This document shows positions 50,780 through 60,273 of a stretch of DNA of 64,000 bases, piece by piece (positions within the stretch are counted from its first letter, which is position 1; each line of letters starts with the position of its first letter). A model generated the notes under the pieces. The model worked only from the letters and a program-made list of their open reading frames with translations, was not told where the DNA came from and ran no database searches. Source of the stretch: a marine group bacterium Sva0996 bin134 (GTDB lineage Bacteria; Actinomycetota; Acidimicrobiia; Acidimicrobiales; Bin134). The stretch lies in contig MPNQ01000002.1 in the NCBI GenBank assembly GCA_002239105.1, positions 124,001-188,000 on the forward strand, read 5' to 3'. The translations under genes and the position numbers were made by a program.

Positions 50780-51568
50780 TCAGGCGTCGGCGGGGCGGAT
50801 GGGGATGCCGGCGGCGGCCATGTGGGACTTGGCCTCGGCCACGGTGTGCTCGCCGAAGTGGAAGATGGAGGCGGCCAGCACGGCGTCGGCCCGACCCTCG
50901 ACCACTCCCTCCACAAGGTGGTCGAGTGTGCCCACTCCCCCGCTGGCGATCACCGGGACATTTGTCACCTCGACCACCGCACGGGTCAGCTCCAGGTCGA
51001 ATCCGTCGCGGGTGCCGTCGCGGTCCATGGAGGTGAGGAGGATCTCACCCGCGCCCAGCTCAGTCACCCTGATGGCGTAGGCGATGGCATCGATCCCAGC
51101 GGGGGTGCGGCCACCATGGGTGAATATCTCGAATGGGAAAGAGCCGCCATTGGTGCGACGGGCATCAATGGAGGCCACCGCGCACTGGCTGCCAAACTCG
51201 TCGGCGATCTCAGCCACCAACTCGGGGCGGTTCACCGCGGCGGTGTTCACCGAGACCTTGTCGGCCCCAGCCCGCAAGAGACGGCGGGCGTCGTCCACGG
51301 TTCGGATGCCCCCGCCGATGGTGAATGGGATGAACACCTCCTCAGCGGTGCGGTGTACCAGTTCCAAGGTGGTCTCCCGCCGGTCGGACGACGCGGTGAT
51401 GTCCAAGAACACCACCTCATCGGCGCCTTGCTGGTCATAGCGGGCGGCCAACTCCACTGGGTCGCCGGCATCGGTCAGGTCCACGAAGTTGACCCCTTTG
51501 ACCACCCGGCCGGCATCGACGTCCAGGCAGGGGATGACTCGGGCATTGCTGGGCACGGTGGCGTTCAT
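50780..51568 (-). CDS. hisF: Imidazole glycerol phosphate synthase, cyclase subunit
   Basis: 262-aa TIM barrel that makes IGP and AICAR from PRFAR with ammonia from HisH. The catalytic Asp residues are in [16 protein letters not shown] (near 16) and in the central VASIDAR strand (near 136). Phosphate loops (GGGIRT, ASGGVGT) are intact. It overlaps hisA by 4 nt. It is last of the hisD-C-B-H-A-F run. Confidence 0.96.
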   Translation of the reverse strand: MNATVPSNARVIPCLDVDAGRVVKGVNFVDLTDAGDPVELAARYDQQGADEVVFLDITASSDRRETTLELVHRTAEEVFIPFTIGGGIRTVDDARRLLRAGADKVSVNTAAVNRPELVAEIADEFGSQCAVASIDARRTNGGSFPFEIFTHGGRTPAGIDAIAYAIRVTELGAGEILLTSMDRDGTRDGFDLELTRAVVEVTNVPVIASGGVGTLDHLVEGVVEGRADAVLAASIFHFGEHTVAEAKSHMAAAGIPIRPADA

Positions 51569-52290
51569 CGGCCCAGCGTCTCCAAGGCCTGTTCCACGGT
51601 GAAGCGATCCTCGTAGAGCGCCCGACCCACGATCACCCCGGCCAGGCGCCTCTGGTCGTGCCCGATACCGGCCAGTGAGGTCAGGTCGTCCAGCTCCGCT
51701 ACCCCGCCCGAGGCGATCACCGCCAGCCCGGTGGCGGACAGGACGGCAGCCAGACCGGCAGTGTCGGGCCCGCTCATGGTTCCGTCCCGGCTGATCTCGG
51801 TAACCACCACCGCTTCAGCACCTGAAGACTCGAATTGGGCGGCCAGCCCCAGCAAGTCTCCGCCACCACCTTTCTCCCAGCCGTGAGTGGCTACCTCCCG
51901 GCCCCTAGCGTCCAACCCCACCGCCACCGGCTGGCGGGCCGCCACTTTCTCCACCAGTGCGGGGTTCTCCACGGCGGCGGTGCCGATCACCACTCGGGCC
52001 ACTCCGGCGTCGGCCAAGGCGGCGGCCGCGTCCAGGCTGCGGACCCCGCCGCCGGTCTGCACCGGAACATCCACCGCGGCTGCGATGGCGGCTATCACTG
52101 CCAAGTTGGCCGCCTCGCCGGTGCGGGCCGCGTCCAAGTCCACCACGTGCAGCCACGTTGCCCCGGCGTCGGCAAACTGCTGGGCTTGACCTACCGGGTC
52201 GTCGCTGTAGGCGGTCTCGGCGTCGTATGACCCCTGGTACAGACGCACACAACGCCCATCCCGCAGATCTATGGCCGGATAGAGCTGCAT
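51565..52290 (-). CDS. hisA: ProFAR isomerase
   Basis: 241-aa TIM-barrel isomerase. Asp in [17 protein letters not shown] (near 8) and the second catalytic Asp in [13 protein letters not shown] are present; GGGVRS and ASGGVAE bind phosphate. In many actinobacteria this gene is the bifunctional PriA; a separate trpF lies 5 kb away, so this copy may be a HisA only. It overlaps hisF downstream by 4 nt and abuts hisH upstream. Confidence 0.94.
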   Translation of the reverse strand: MQLYPAIDLRDGRCVRLYQGSYDAETAYSDDPVGQAQQFADAGATWLHVVDLDAARTGEAANLAVIAAIAAAVDVPVQTGGGVRSLDAAAALADAGVARVVIGTAAVENPALVEKVAARQPVAVGLDARGREVATHGWEKGGGGDLLGLAAQFESSGAEAVVVTEISRDGTMSGPDTAGLAAVLSATGLAVIASGGVAELDDLTSLAGIGHDQRRLAGVIVGRALYEDRFTVEQALETLGR

Positions 52291-52291
52291 C

Positions 52292-52918
52292 TCACGCCCC
52301 CACCGCTGCGGTTCGGGCCTGGTTCACGAAATTCTCCAACAAACGCAGGCCGGGACGGGCCGATTTCTCGGGGTGGAACTGCGTGGCCCACACGTTGCCG
52401 GCGGCCACCACCCCGGCCACCGGTCCGCCGTAATCGCAGACCGCGACCACGTTGTCGGCCATCGGCGCAGCGTAGGAGTGGACGAAGTACACCCAGGCGC
52501 CGTCCAGGCCCTCCAACATGGGACCGGGGGTTCTCACCTCCAAGCGATTCCACTGCATCTGGGGTCGTTTCACGTTGCCGGGCAGCAGCGCCACGGTACC
52601 GGGGAGAATTCCCAGGCCGGAGGTGCCCGGCGCTTCCTCGGAGCGCTCATAGAGAAGCTGTAAGCCGATGCAGATACCCAAGAACGGCCGGCCGTCAGCG
52701 GCGGCGGCGCGGGCTTGCTTGTCGAGCCCAGTGTCGCAGAGCGCGGCCATGCAGGGCCCGAACGCTCCCACGCCGGGCAGCACCACCCCGGCCGCGCCCG
52801 CTATCAAACCAGCATCGGCGGTCAACCGGGCGTCGGCCCCCATGCGCTCCAGGCTCTTCTGGGCCGAGCGGAGGTTGCCGATGCCGTAATCCAACACCGC
52901 AATAAGGGGCCTGGTCAC
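52292..52918 (-). CDS. hisH: Imidazole glycerol phosphate synthase, glutaminase subunit
   Basis: 208-aa class I amidotransferase supplying ammonia to HisF. The catalytic Cys is in LGICIGLQLLYE, and His/Glu in TQFHPEKS; the N-terminus IAVLDYGIGNLRS is typical. GTG 52918 with TTGGGGAAA upstream fits best; a TTG at 52930 would add four residues. It lies between hisB and hisA on the same strand. Confidence 0.95.
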   Translation of the reverse strand: MTRPLIAVLDYGIGNLRSAQKSLERMGADARLTADAGLIAGAAGVVLPGVGAFGPCMAALCDTGLDKQARAAAADGRPFLGICIGLQLLYERSEEAPGTSGLGILPGTVALLPGNVKRPQMQWNRLEVRTPGPMLEGLDGAWVYFVHSYAAPMADNVVAVCDYGGPVAGVVAAGNVWATQFHPEKSARPGLRLLENFVNQARTAAVGA

Positions 52919-52948
52919 AGATTTCCCCAACTCAAAGTGAGACGCGGG

Positions 52949-53548
52949 TCACAGAACCCCTTTGGTGGAGGGGATGCCAGTGCCCTCTACCCGCACGGCG
53001 TCGCGCAGCGCCCGGGCCACCGCCTTGAAGCTGGCCTCGATGATGTGGTGGGTGTTCCGGCCTCGCACCAGTGTGATGTGCAGGGTCAATGCGGCCGAGG
53101 TGGCGAACGCCCGCCAGAACTCCTCGCAGAGCTGGGGGTCGAACGGCGGGTCGCCCAGGATCTTCTGACCAGGAGGGCTCACGTCGTAGTGCAGGAACGG
53201 CCGGCCCGACAGGTCGACCACCGCCTCCACCATGGCCTCGTCCAACGGGACCGAGATCGACGCGAACCGGCGCACTCCGGCCTTGTCGCCCAACGCCTCT
53301 GCGAAGCACGAGCCCAGCAGGATGCCCACGTCTTCCACAGTGTGGTGGGCGTCGATCTCCAGATCGCCGGTGGCCTCCACCTTCAATTCGAAGCCGCCGT
53401 GGCGGCCGAGCTGGCTCAGCATGTGGTCGAAGAACGGCAGGCCGGTGGCCGCGTTGCCGTTGCCGTCGCCATCGATGTCGATGGAAATGTCGATGGTGGT
53501 CTCGGCGGTGCTCCGAGATGCGGTGGCGGTACGAGATGTGTTTGTCAT
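52949..53548 (-). CDS. hisB: Imidazoleglycerol-phosphate dehydratase
   Basis: 199-aa dehydratase. Manganese-binding motifs are intact: FFDHMLSQLGRHG, DAHHTVEDVGI and NTHHIIEASFKAVARAL. It is the single-function enzyme, with no phosphatase domain; histidinol-phosphatase must be encoded elsewhere. The start overlaps the hisC stop (4 nt). The N-terminal 15 residues are Thr/Ser-rich and variable. Confidence 0.95.
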   Translation of the reverse strand: MTNTSRTATASRSTAETTIDISIDIDGDGNGNAATGLPFFDHMLSQLGRHGGFELKVEATGDLEIDAHHTVEDVGILLGSCFAEALGDKAGVRRFASISVPLDEAMVEAVVDLSGRPFLHYDVSPPGQKILGDPPFDPQLCEEFWRAFATSAALTLHITLVRGRNTHHIIEASFKAVARALRDAVRVEGTGIPSTKGVL

Positions 53549-54624
53549 GTCAGCACCTCGCTCAAGGCAGACAAAAACGCGTCGTTCTCAGCCGGGGATC
53601 CCACGGTGACCCGAAGACAACCGGCGAGCCGAGGCCAAGAAGAACAGTTTCGCACGAGCACCGACCGATCCACGAGACCCTGCCAGACGGAGTCGCCGTC
53701 GCCGGAATCAGGGCGAAGCAACATGAAGTTGGCTCCCGAGGGCCAGTGGCAAACCGGGAGTTGGTCGAGCGCCGCGGCAATCCGCTCTCGCTCGGCCACC
53801 AGCACGGCCACCCGGTCGTTCATCTCGTCCTCGTAGTCCAGCGCCAAGCGACCGGCAACCTGCTTAAACGAGTCCAAGTGATAGGGCAGCGTCACCTTGT
53901 CCAGCTCGGCCACTACCCACGAAGGGGCGACGAGATACCCGAGTCGGGCCGCAGCCATCGACCACGTCTTGGAGTAGGTGCGAGCCACGGCCAGCGGACT
54001 GCTCTCGTCGATCAGATCCACCGCAGTGTGGGGGTCGAACTGGCCGTAGGCCTCGTCCATCAGCAATATGCCGGGCAGAGCTGACACGTCGGCCAGCAGC
54101 CTCTCAACCAATTCCGGGGGCTCCACCATGCCGGTGGGGTTGTTGGGCGAGCACAGGAAGGTGACGGCCGGTCGGTGCTCGGCCACCATGGCCGAGGCAT
54201 AGTCGGCGTCTAGCGAGAAATCGTCGTTCCGCTCGCCGGTGACCACTTCGGTGGCGGCCAGTCGGGAGATGTGGGAGTGGAGGGCGTAGGTGGGCTCAAA
54301 AGCCAGCGCGGAGCGGCCCGGCCCGCCAAAGGCCAGCATCAGACACTGAAGCACCTCGTTGGAGCCGTTGGCCGCAAACACCTGCTCGGGGGCCACTCGT
54401 TCGTGTTTGGCCAGCGCGGCCCGCAGCTCGTGCGCCCCCCGGTCGGGATAGCGGTGCCAGTCGATGTCGGCCAAGGCGACCCGCAGGGCCTCCGCCCAGC
54501 CTTCAGGCGGCGGAACCGGTGACTCGTTGGTGTTGAGCCGCACAGCCACGTCGAGTTGCGGGGAGTGGTAGCCGGACATCATGGCCACGTTCTGTCTCAC
54601 CGGCAGGCGGTCGGGGCTACTCAT
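53545..54624 (-). CDS. hisC: Histidinol-phosphate aminotransferase
   Basis: 359-aa PLP aminotransferase, fold type I. LNTNESPVPPPEGW is the N-terminal substrate region; FAANGSNEVLQCLMLAF, CSPNNPTGM, MDEAYGQF and the PLP lysine in ARTYSKTWSMAAARLGYL are present. ATG 54624 (MSSPDRLPVRQNVA) was chosen because AGAGAGGT lies just upstream; it overlaps hisD by 8 nt. An upstream start at 54654 would lie deeper in hisD. Confidence 0.94.
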   Translation of the reverse strand: MSSPDRLPVRQNVAMMSGYHSPQLDVAVRLNTNESPVPPPEGWAEALRVALADIDWHRYPDRGAHELRAALAKHERVAPEQVFAANGSNEVLQCLMLAFGGPGRSALAFEPTYALHSHISRLAATEVVTGERNDDFSLDADYASAMVAEHRPAVTFLCSPNNPTGMVEPPELVERLLADVSALPGILLMDEAYGQFDPHTAVDLIDESSPLAVARTYSKTWSMAAARLGYLVAPSWVVAELDKVTLPYHLDSFKQVAGRLALDYEDEMNDRVAVLVAERERIAAALDQLPVCHWPSGANFMLLRPDSGDGDSVWQGLVDRSVLVRNCSSWPRLAGCLRVTVGSPAENDAFLSALSEVLT

Positions 54625-55927
54625 TCTCTGTACCTCTCTGGACGTTCTCGTCAATGCCGCGCCGGCGTACCGACTGGGCGTGGGCTTCCAAGCCTTCGGC
54701 GTCGGCGATGGCGGCTACATGAGGACCTGCCGCGGCCAGGCCCTCGGGCGCCACCGAGATCTCGTGCATGGGCTTGACGAAGTCCCGCACGCCTAGCGCG
54801 CCAGCGAAGCGGGCAGTTCCGTTAGTGGGAAGCACATGCGAAGGGCCAGCCACATAGTCACCGATGGACGCTGGCGCTAGCGGGCCGCGGAAGATGGCCC
54901 CGGCGTTGCGCACTCGGTCGATTACTGCCTCCGGCACCTCCGTCATCACTTGCAGGTGCTCGGGGGCAATGAAGTTGACCACCTCGGCCGCAGCCTCGGG
55001 GCTGTCAACCAAAACGATGTGGCCGCTGCGGCTGAAGGTGGCCGCGATGTCATCGCGTCGAGCAGCCGCCGAAAGCAGATCGACCACTGCATTTTCCACC
55101 GCGTCGGCGGCATCGGGATCCCAAGTGATGAGCCAGGCCAGGCCGTCGGGGCCGTGCTCGGCCTGCACAATGAGGTCGATAGCGGCATAATCGGCCGGGA
55201 TGGTGGCATCGGCCACCACAACCACTTCCGACGGTCCGGCGAATGCCGCCGGTACTCCGACGGCCCCGGCCACCAGCTGTTTGGCAATGGCCACGTACAC
55301 GTTGCCTGGCCCCACGATCACGTCCACCGCCCCAATCGACTCGGTGCCGTAGGCCATGGCGGCAATAGCCTGCGCACCGCCCACCGCGTACACCTCGTCG
55401 ACCCTGGCAATGGCGGCCGCGGCCAGCGTCACATCGGCCACTCGGCCGTCAGGGCCGGGGGGAACGCACAGCACCACCTGGTCCACTCCGGCGGCCCGAG
55501 CCGGCAGCGCGGTCATCAGCACCGTGGAGGGATAGGCGGCCCGGCCCCCGGGCACATAACAGCCAGCCCGACTCACCGGCTGGTCCCAGCTGCGGATAGT
55601 GATGCCCTGGCGGTTGTGGGACTGCTCACTAGTAGCTTGCCCTCGGTGGAACTCGGCAACGGAGTGAGCCGCTGCTTCCAGAGCAGCCCGCAGCGCGGTT
55701 TCAATGCGGTCTCGGGCCGCGGCGACCTCGGTTGGAGGAACCCGCCAACTTGAGGGCACCTCACCGTCGAATTGCTTGGTGTAGCGGGCTAGCGCGGCGT
55801 CACCTTCGGATCGCACCGCCTCAGTGATTTCGCGGACCGCGGCCACAGAGCCCTCAGAAACAGGCTCAGGCCGGGGCAAGCGAGCAGCAATGTCGCTTAC
55901 GCCCCGCAAGTCCACACGGTCAAGCAC
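54617..55927 (-). CDS. hisD: Histidinol dehydrogenase
   Basis: 436-aa zinc enzyme for the last two oxidation steps to histidine. YVPGGRAAYPSTVLM, VGGAQAIAAMAYGT, VGPGNVYVAIAKQLV, GPSEVVVVADATIPADYAAIDLIVQAEHGPDG (zinc ligands Gln/His) and NFIAPEHLQVM are all present. I prefer GTG 55927 because TAGTTT lies eight bases upstream, the same element as at trpF; a TTG at 55936 is in frame. It is the first gene of the hisD-C-B-H-A-F operon. Confidence 0.95.
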   Translation of the reverse strand: MLDRVDLRGVSDIAARLPRPEPVSEGSVAAVREITEAVRSEGDAALARYTKQFDGEVPSSWRVPPTEVAAARDRIETALRAALEAAAHSVAEFHRGQATSEQSHNRQGITIRSWDQPVSRAGCYVPGGRAAYPSTVLMTALPARAAGVDQVVLCVPPGPDGRVADVTLAAAAIARVDEVYAVGGAQAIAAMAYGTESIGAVDVIVGPGNVYVAIAKQLVAGAVGVPAAFAGPSEVVVVADATIPADYAAIDLIVQAEHGPDGLAWLITWDPDAADAVENAVVDLLSAAARRDDIAATFSRSGHIVLVDSPEAAAEVVNFIAPEHLQVMTEVPEAVIDRVRNAGAIFRGPLAPASIGDYVAGPSHVLPTNGTARFAGALGVRDFVKPMHEISVAPEGLAAAGPHVAAIADAEGLEAHAQSVRRRGIDENVQRGTENE

Positions 55928-56016
55928 GACCCCCAAAACTACAAGCCCAAGCGACCTACCAACGAAGGGTTTGCCCAGAGAACCCGTCCCGCTGGATTTG
56001 CGATAGAACCTTGGCC

Positions 56017-56220
56017 GTGGATGACCGATCGATAGCGGCGGATGGGGCGGAGCTCAGTTCGCTGAGCAGTGTGGTTCGAGATCTCATCGAGCGAGTGTCG
56101 GACGTGGCCCGTCGATATGAGGGCACGGCCCGAGAGGACGTGTCGTTCGAGCTATATGAGGTGGAGCGAGGCCTGCGGGGAGCCACCCGCCGCCTCGACC
56201 GTCTCACCCGCAGTCTGTAA
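56017..56220 (+). CDS. Small hypothetical helical protein
   Basis: 67 aa, mostly helical and charged (SSVVRDLIERVSDVARRYEGTAREDVSFELYEVERGLRGATRRLDRLTRSL). It looks like a small coiled-coil or dimerising protein found beside his genes in actinobacteria, but I cannot name a family. The start is GTG 56017 (or TTG 56011); there is no clear ribosome-binding site. It is divergent from hisD and 44 nt upstream of the LLM oxidoreductase, so the two may form an operon. Confidence 0.6.
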   Translation: MDDRSIAADGAELSSLSSVVRDLIERVSDVARRYEGTAREDVSFELYEVERGLRGATRRLDRLTRSL

Positions 56221-56264
56221 ATCTGCAAACCTACGCATATCCATCGATCTCACCGGGAGAAGAA

Positions 56265-57242
56265 ATGTTCAATCTGCGCTTCGATCTGCGGACCCCTCCA
56301 TTCACCGAGGTGACCCATGGCGATCAGTACCGCGCCATGCTGGAAATGGTGAAGTGGGCTGACAGCCGGGGTTTTGCCGGGGCCATCACCAGCGAGCACC
56401 ACGGAGCTGAGGACGGGTTCATGTCGGCGCCGCTGGCCATCTCGGCGGCCATCTTGGGGTCGACCGACAACATGATGTGCACGCTGTCGGCCCTGTTGGT
56501 GCCCTATCACGATCCCCTCCGGCTGGCCGAGGACATCGCCGCCATCGACTTGATGGCGCCGGGCCGGTTCATCATCATCGCCGGGCTGGGTTACCGGGAG
56601 TTCGAGTTCGAGATGTTCGGCAAGGACCGCACCCGCCGGGGCCGCGACACCGAAGAGGCCATCAAGGTCATGCAGCAGGCCTGGACCGGGGAGCCATTCG
56701 AATACGAGGGCCGCACCGCATGGATAACCCCCAAGCCGGTGACCCAGCCCCACCCCATCCTCATGGTGGGCGGTTCGGTGCCCGCGTCGGCCAAGCGGGC
56801 CGCCCGGCTGAGGCTTCCCTACATGCCGCCCATCGGCGACCAGGAGCTGGTGGACCTGTACTACGCCGAAGCCGCCGAGATCGGATTCGAGGGGGCGTTC
56901 GCCATGGCTCCGGACGGTCCGGGGCTGGTGCTGGTGACCGAGGATCCCGATGCGCTATGGGCCAAGATCGGCCCCAACATGTTGTACGACGCCGCGGCCT
57001 ACGCCAGCTGGCAATATCCCGATCAGCGCTCCGGCTGGCATGTGGACGCCGACGATGTGGCCGACCTCAAGGCCTCCGGCCAATTCGAGGTGCTCACGCC
57101 CGACCAATGCGTTGAGCTGGTTCGCACCAAGGGGGCGGCCACGCTGCATCCATTGTGCGGCGGCATCGACCCCGCCATCGGCTGGGAGACGTTGGAGCTG
57201 GTGGTCGACAAGGTCATGCCCGCCCTCGCCGAGGGGGCATAA
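56265..57242 (+). CDS. LLM-class flavin/F420-dependent oxidoreductase
   Basis: 325-aa luciferase-like monooxygenase-fold protein. It begins MFNLRFDLRTPPF; the cofactor-binding part includes TSEHHGAEDGFM, LLVPYHDPLRLAEDIAAIDLMAPGRFIIIAGLGYREFEFEMFG and HPILMVGGSVPASAKRAARL. The start ATG 56265 follows GGGAGAAG. Members use FMN or F420 and act on many substrates; F420 use is likely in an actinobacterium but not shown. Its partner and substrate are not evident. Confidence 0.9.
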   Translation: MFNLRFDLRTPPFTEVTHGDQYRAMLEMVKWADSRGFAGAITSEHHGAEDGFMSAPLAISAAILGSTDNMMCTLSALLVPYHDPLRLAEDIAAIDLMAPGRFIIIAGLGYREFEFEMFGKDRTRRGRDTEEAIKVMQQAWTGEPFEYEGRTAWITPKPVTQPHPILMVGGSVPASAKRAARLRLPYMPPIGDQELVDLYYAEAAEIGFEGAFAMAPDGPGLVLVTEDPDALWAKIGPNMLYDAAAYASWQYPDQRSGWHVDADDVADLKASGQFEVLTPDQCVELVRTKGAATLHPLCGGIDPAIGWETLELVVDKVMPALAEGA

Positions 57243-57261
57243 CCCCAAAGGCTGGTCGGCG

Positions 57262-58290
57262 CTAACTGGCCAGATCGTCGATTACCGCCCGGCCAACGTA
57301 CTTGCCGGACTGGAGCTCCTCGAAGATGTCGTCGAGCTCCGACAGAGCACCGGTGCGCCCGACGTGCGTGGTGACCTGCCCGGCGGCCGCCATGTCGACC
57401 AGCTCGCGCATGTCCTGCACGGTGCCGACTGCGGAGTAGATGAGGGTGGCATCCCTCATAAAAAACTCGAACGGGTTCAACTCGATGTTGCCCTCGCTGG
57501 TCGGGGGGAGCCCTACAGCCACGAACAACCCCTTGGGCCGCAGCAGCCTGAAACCGAGGGTGAAGCCGGCCATGGCCGCGGAGAAAACGATGCTGGCATC
57601 CACCCCGCCGATCTCTGCTTGCACGGCCTCTATGGCGTCGTCGGCGCTCACCACCATGTCGGCCCCGAGCGACTCGACAAACCCGAGCCGATCGGCGCCG
57701 ATATCGACGCCCACAACTTTGTAGCCCAGCGCTTTGGCGATCTGGACGGCGTAGTGGCCCAGACCGCCCGCAGCGCCGATGATCGCCACCCAGCGGCCGG
57801 GGGCCACCTGATGGCGGAACAGCTTCTTCACCGCCCCGTAGGCAGTAAGCCCCCCGCAGGCCAGCGCGGCCTCCTCGTCGCCCACCGATTCGGGCAATAC
57901 CACCAGCGACTTGGCCCACACGCAGAACTGCTCGGCAAAAGTGCCCATGATCCCCTGGGTTTGCGGGCAGTGCCGGGGCTCTCCCCGCAGGCAGAACTCG
58001 CACGCCCCGCACCAGAAACCGCCACCGGTGCCCCCTAATCCGAGGATCACCCGGTCGCCAACCTGGCTGTAGCGCTCGGCCCCCGGCCCTAGGGCCTCGA
58101 CTACGCCGATAGCCTCATGGCCCAGCACCTCGATGCCAGACACCCCCGCCCAATCGCCTCGAGCCAGATGGAGGTCGGAGTGACACACTCCCGTGGAGCT
58201 AATGCGGATAAGCGCCTCCTCAAAGCCCGGCTCAGGCACCGGGACGTCCAAGATTCCCAACTCGCCGTTAACCAATCGTGCTGCCTTCAT
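57262..58290 (-). CDS. Zinc-dependent alcohol dehydrogenase (MDR family)
   Basis: 342 aa. Catalytic zinc ligands are in GVCHSDLH (Cys) and LGHEAIG (His-Glu). The structural zinc lobe is CGACEFCLRGEPRHC. The Rossmann motif is GAAGGLGHYAVQIAKALG. The start is ATG 58290 after GGAGAAG. NAD-dependent primary alcohol dehydrogenases (AdhP/AdhA type) are the closest class; the exact substrate is unknown. It is convergent with the LLM oxidoreductase, 19 nt apart. Confidence 0.93.
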   Translation of the reverse strand: MKAARLVNGELGILDVPVPEPGFEEALIRISSTGVCHSDLHLARGDWAGVSGIEVLGHEAIGVVEALGPGAERYSQVGDRVILGLGGTGGGFWCGACEFCLRGEPRHCPQTQGIMGTFAEQFCVWAKSLVVLPESVGDEEAALACGGLTAYGAVKKLFRHQVAPGRWVAIIGAAGGLGHYAVQIAKALGYKVVGVDIGADRLGFVESLGADMVVSADDAIEAVQAEIGGVDASIVFSAAMAGFTLGFRLLRPKGLFVAVGLPPTSEGNIELNPFEFFMRDATLIYSAVGTVQDMRELVDMAAAGQVTTHVGRTGALSELDDIFEELQSGKYVGRAVIDDLAS

Positions 58291-58401
58291 TGTCGATCTT
58301 CTCCCGTCTTCTTCGGTTGGGTGTGCGACACGACACCCTAGTGGCCCGGCGCTCTGCCATCACCGGCCAACTGGCCGGTGGCTTAGCATGGCTGCTCGGA
58401 C

Positions 58402-60234
58402 GTGAAGGACTGGCAATTGGTGATTGCAGGCAAACGGATTCTGGCCGTGATTGCGGTGGCGATGACCGCGGCGGCGGGGCTGGGGTTCGCCGCATCGGGC
58501 TCGGCAGTGGCCCAGACGGTGGCCGACCGGTGCTTCGAGCACCACAAATTCGGCCAAGAGCCCGTCCCCGTGGCCAAGACCACCGACGGCGCGCAAGTTC
58601 TCGCTGAGGTCCAGTGGGGATGGAACGACTCCATCGGCTGCTACCTCGTACTCGACACCCAAGCGATCAACACCCTGCGAGCCAACGCGGCTTCCCTCAC
58701 GCCCCCCGCTCCCTTCGGTGATGAGGCATCCGACCAGTGCTTCGAACGTCACGAGTTCGGCCGCGAGTCCGTCCCCGTGGCCAAGACCGCCGACGGAACA
58801 ACCGTGCTGGCTCAGGTGCAATGGGGATGGCAAGACTCCATCGGCTGTTTTCTGGTCCTCGACAACCAAGCGGTCGATGCCCTCCGCGCCGCGGCGGCCA
58901 TACCGGTGCCGACCTTTGCCGCCATCGCAGTGGGCCGAACTAGTGCGTGCGGTTTGCTATTCAACCAAACCATCCAATGCTGGGGCTCAAACAGCAACGG
59001 GCAAACCAACACCCCCGAAGGCCAATTCACCGCAGTAACCGCCGGCAGCTTCCACTCCTGCGCGCTGCACACCGACCAAACCATCCAATGCTGGGGCTTC
59101 AACAGCAACGGAGAAGCCAATCCCCCAGTCGGCAGCTTCACCGCTATCGACGCCGACAGCTCGCGCTCGTGCGGGTTGCGCACCGACCAGTCCATCAAGT
59201 GCTGGGGGTGGAACAGCTCCAGACGGGGTGGCACACCGGAAGGACCGTTCATCGACCTCGCCGTCGGCAGCGATCACACGTGCGGATTGCACACCGATGG
59301 AGCTATCGAATGCTGGGGATCGGATGGCAATGGCCAAGCAAATCCCCCTGAGGGCCGATTCACCGATATTTCCGCGGGGAGCCTGAACTCTTGTGGGCTT
59401 CGAACCGATAGGACTCTCCAGTGCTGGGGCGAAAGCGGCTCCGACCAGATCCAGGTGACGCAAGAGCGATTCCAGGCCGTCGACGCTGGACGGTGGCACA
59501 CCTGTGGAGTGCTGAACAGCCACCGCATCCAATGCTGGGGATTGAACGGCAGCGAACCGGCAAGCACCGCTCCTTGGTACTTCAACGTAGTTGTCACCGG
59601 GGGAGGACACTCATGCGGTCTGACTCCAAACCGACTCATCGAGTGCTGGGGCCAAAGCGCCAGTCAAGCAACCGATGCTCCCGACGGACGGTTCTCTGAT
59701 GTCGCCGCCGGCTATGTACACAGTTGTGGGTTGCGAACCAACCGAAGCATCGTGTGCTGGGGAAACAACGAATTTGGGCAAACCGACGCCGCAGAAGGCC
59801 GATTCGAGGCCATTGCGGCCGGGAGTTTCCATTCCTGCGGACTGCGAGAACACAACTCCATCGCTTGCTGGGGAGACAACCGTTTCGGGCAAGGAGACGC
59901 CCCTACCGGTGAATTCACAGCCGTAACTGCGGGCGACGGGCATTCTTGCGGGCTGACAACGGACAGCTCTGTGGTGTGTTGGGGACGCAACGATCACGGC
60001 CAATCTGAGGTCCCCTCCGCCCGGTTCACCGTGGTAAGCGCAGGAATTTCGCACACCTGCGGATTGAGCACCGAAGGAGTCATCGTCTGTTGGGGGGACA
60101 ACAGCAACGGTCAAACCGATGCTCCCGGAGGCCGGTTTATCGCCGTCAGCGCGGGAATGTGGCACTCATGCGGAGTGCGTATCGATCAAGCTCTCATCTG
60201 CTGGGGCAGCATGTCGGGTCTCTTCGAGTCGTAA
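58402..60234 (+). CDS. Secreted RCC1-repeat (BLIP-II-like) beta-propeller protein
   Basis: 610 aa. A signal peptide ends near SGSAVAQ (about 37). Two 53-residue repeats follow (DRCFEHHKFGQEPVPVAK... and DQCFERHEFGRESVPVAK..., both ending in SIGC-x-LVLD). From about 170 there are twelve RCC1/BLIP-II-like units of about 37 residues with the core F-x-A(I/V)-x-AG-x-x-HSCGL-(R)-x-(D/N)-x-(I)-x-CWG. Each unit has two Cys, which may form a ladder of disulfides. It is extracellular; binding to a protein or sugar target is a reasonable guess only. The start is GTG 58402. Confidence 0.88.
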   Translation: MKDWQLVIAGKRILAVIAVAMTAAAGLGFAASGSAVAQTVADRCFEHHKFGQEPVPVAKTTDGAQVLAEVQWGWNDSIGCYLVLDTQAINTLRANAASLTPPAPFGDEASDQCFERHEFGRESVPVAKTADGTTVLAQVQWGWQDSIGCFLVLDNQAVDALRAAAAIPVPTFAAIAVGRTSACGLLFNQTIQCWGSNSNGQTNTPEGQFTAVTAGSFHSCALHTDQTIQCWGFNSNGEANPPVGSFTAIDADSSRSCGLRTDQSIKCWGWNSSRRGGTPEGPFIDLAVGSDHTCGLHTDGAIECWGSDGNGQANPPEGRFTDISAGSLNSCGLRTDRTLQCWGESGSDQIQVTQERFQAVDAGRWHTCGVLNSHRIQCWGLNGSEPASTAPWYFNVVVTGGGHSCGLTPNRLIECWGQSASQATDAPDGRFSDVAAGYVHSCGLRTNRSIVCWGNNEFGQTDAAEGRFEAIAAGSFHSCGLREHNSIACWGDNRFGQGDAPTGEFTAVTAGDGHSCGLTTDSSVVCWGRNDHGQSEVPSARFTVVSAGISHTCGLSTEGVIVCWGDNSNGQTDAPGGRFIAVSAGMWHSCGVRIDQALICWGSMSGLFES

Positions 60235-60273
60235 GCAATCGGTAGGCAGGCCCGCGACACCCAATCAACCAAA

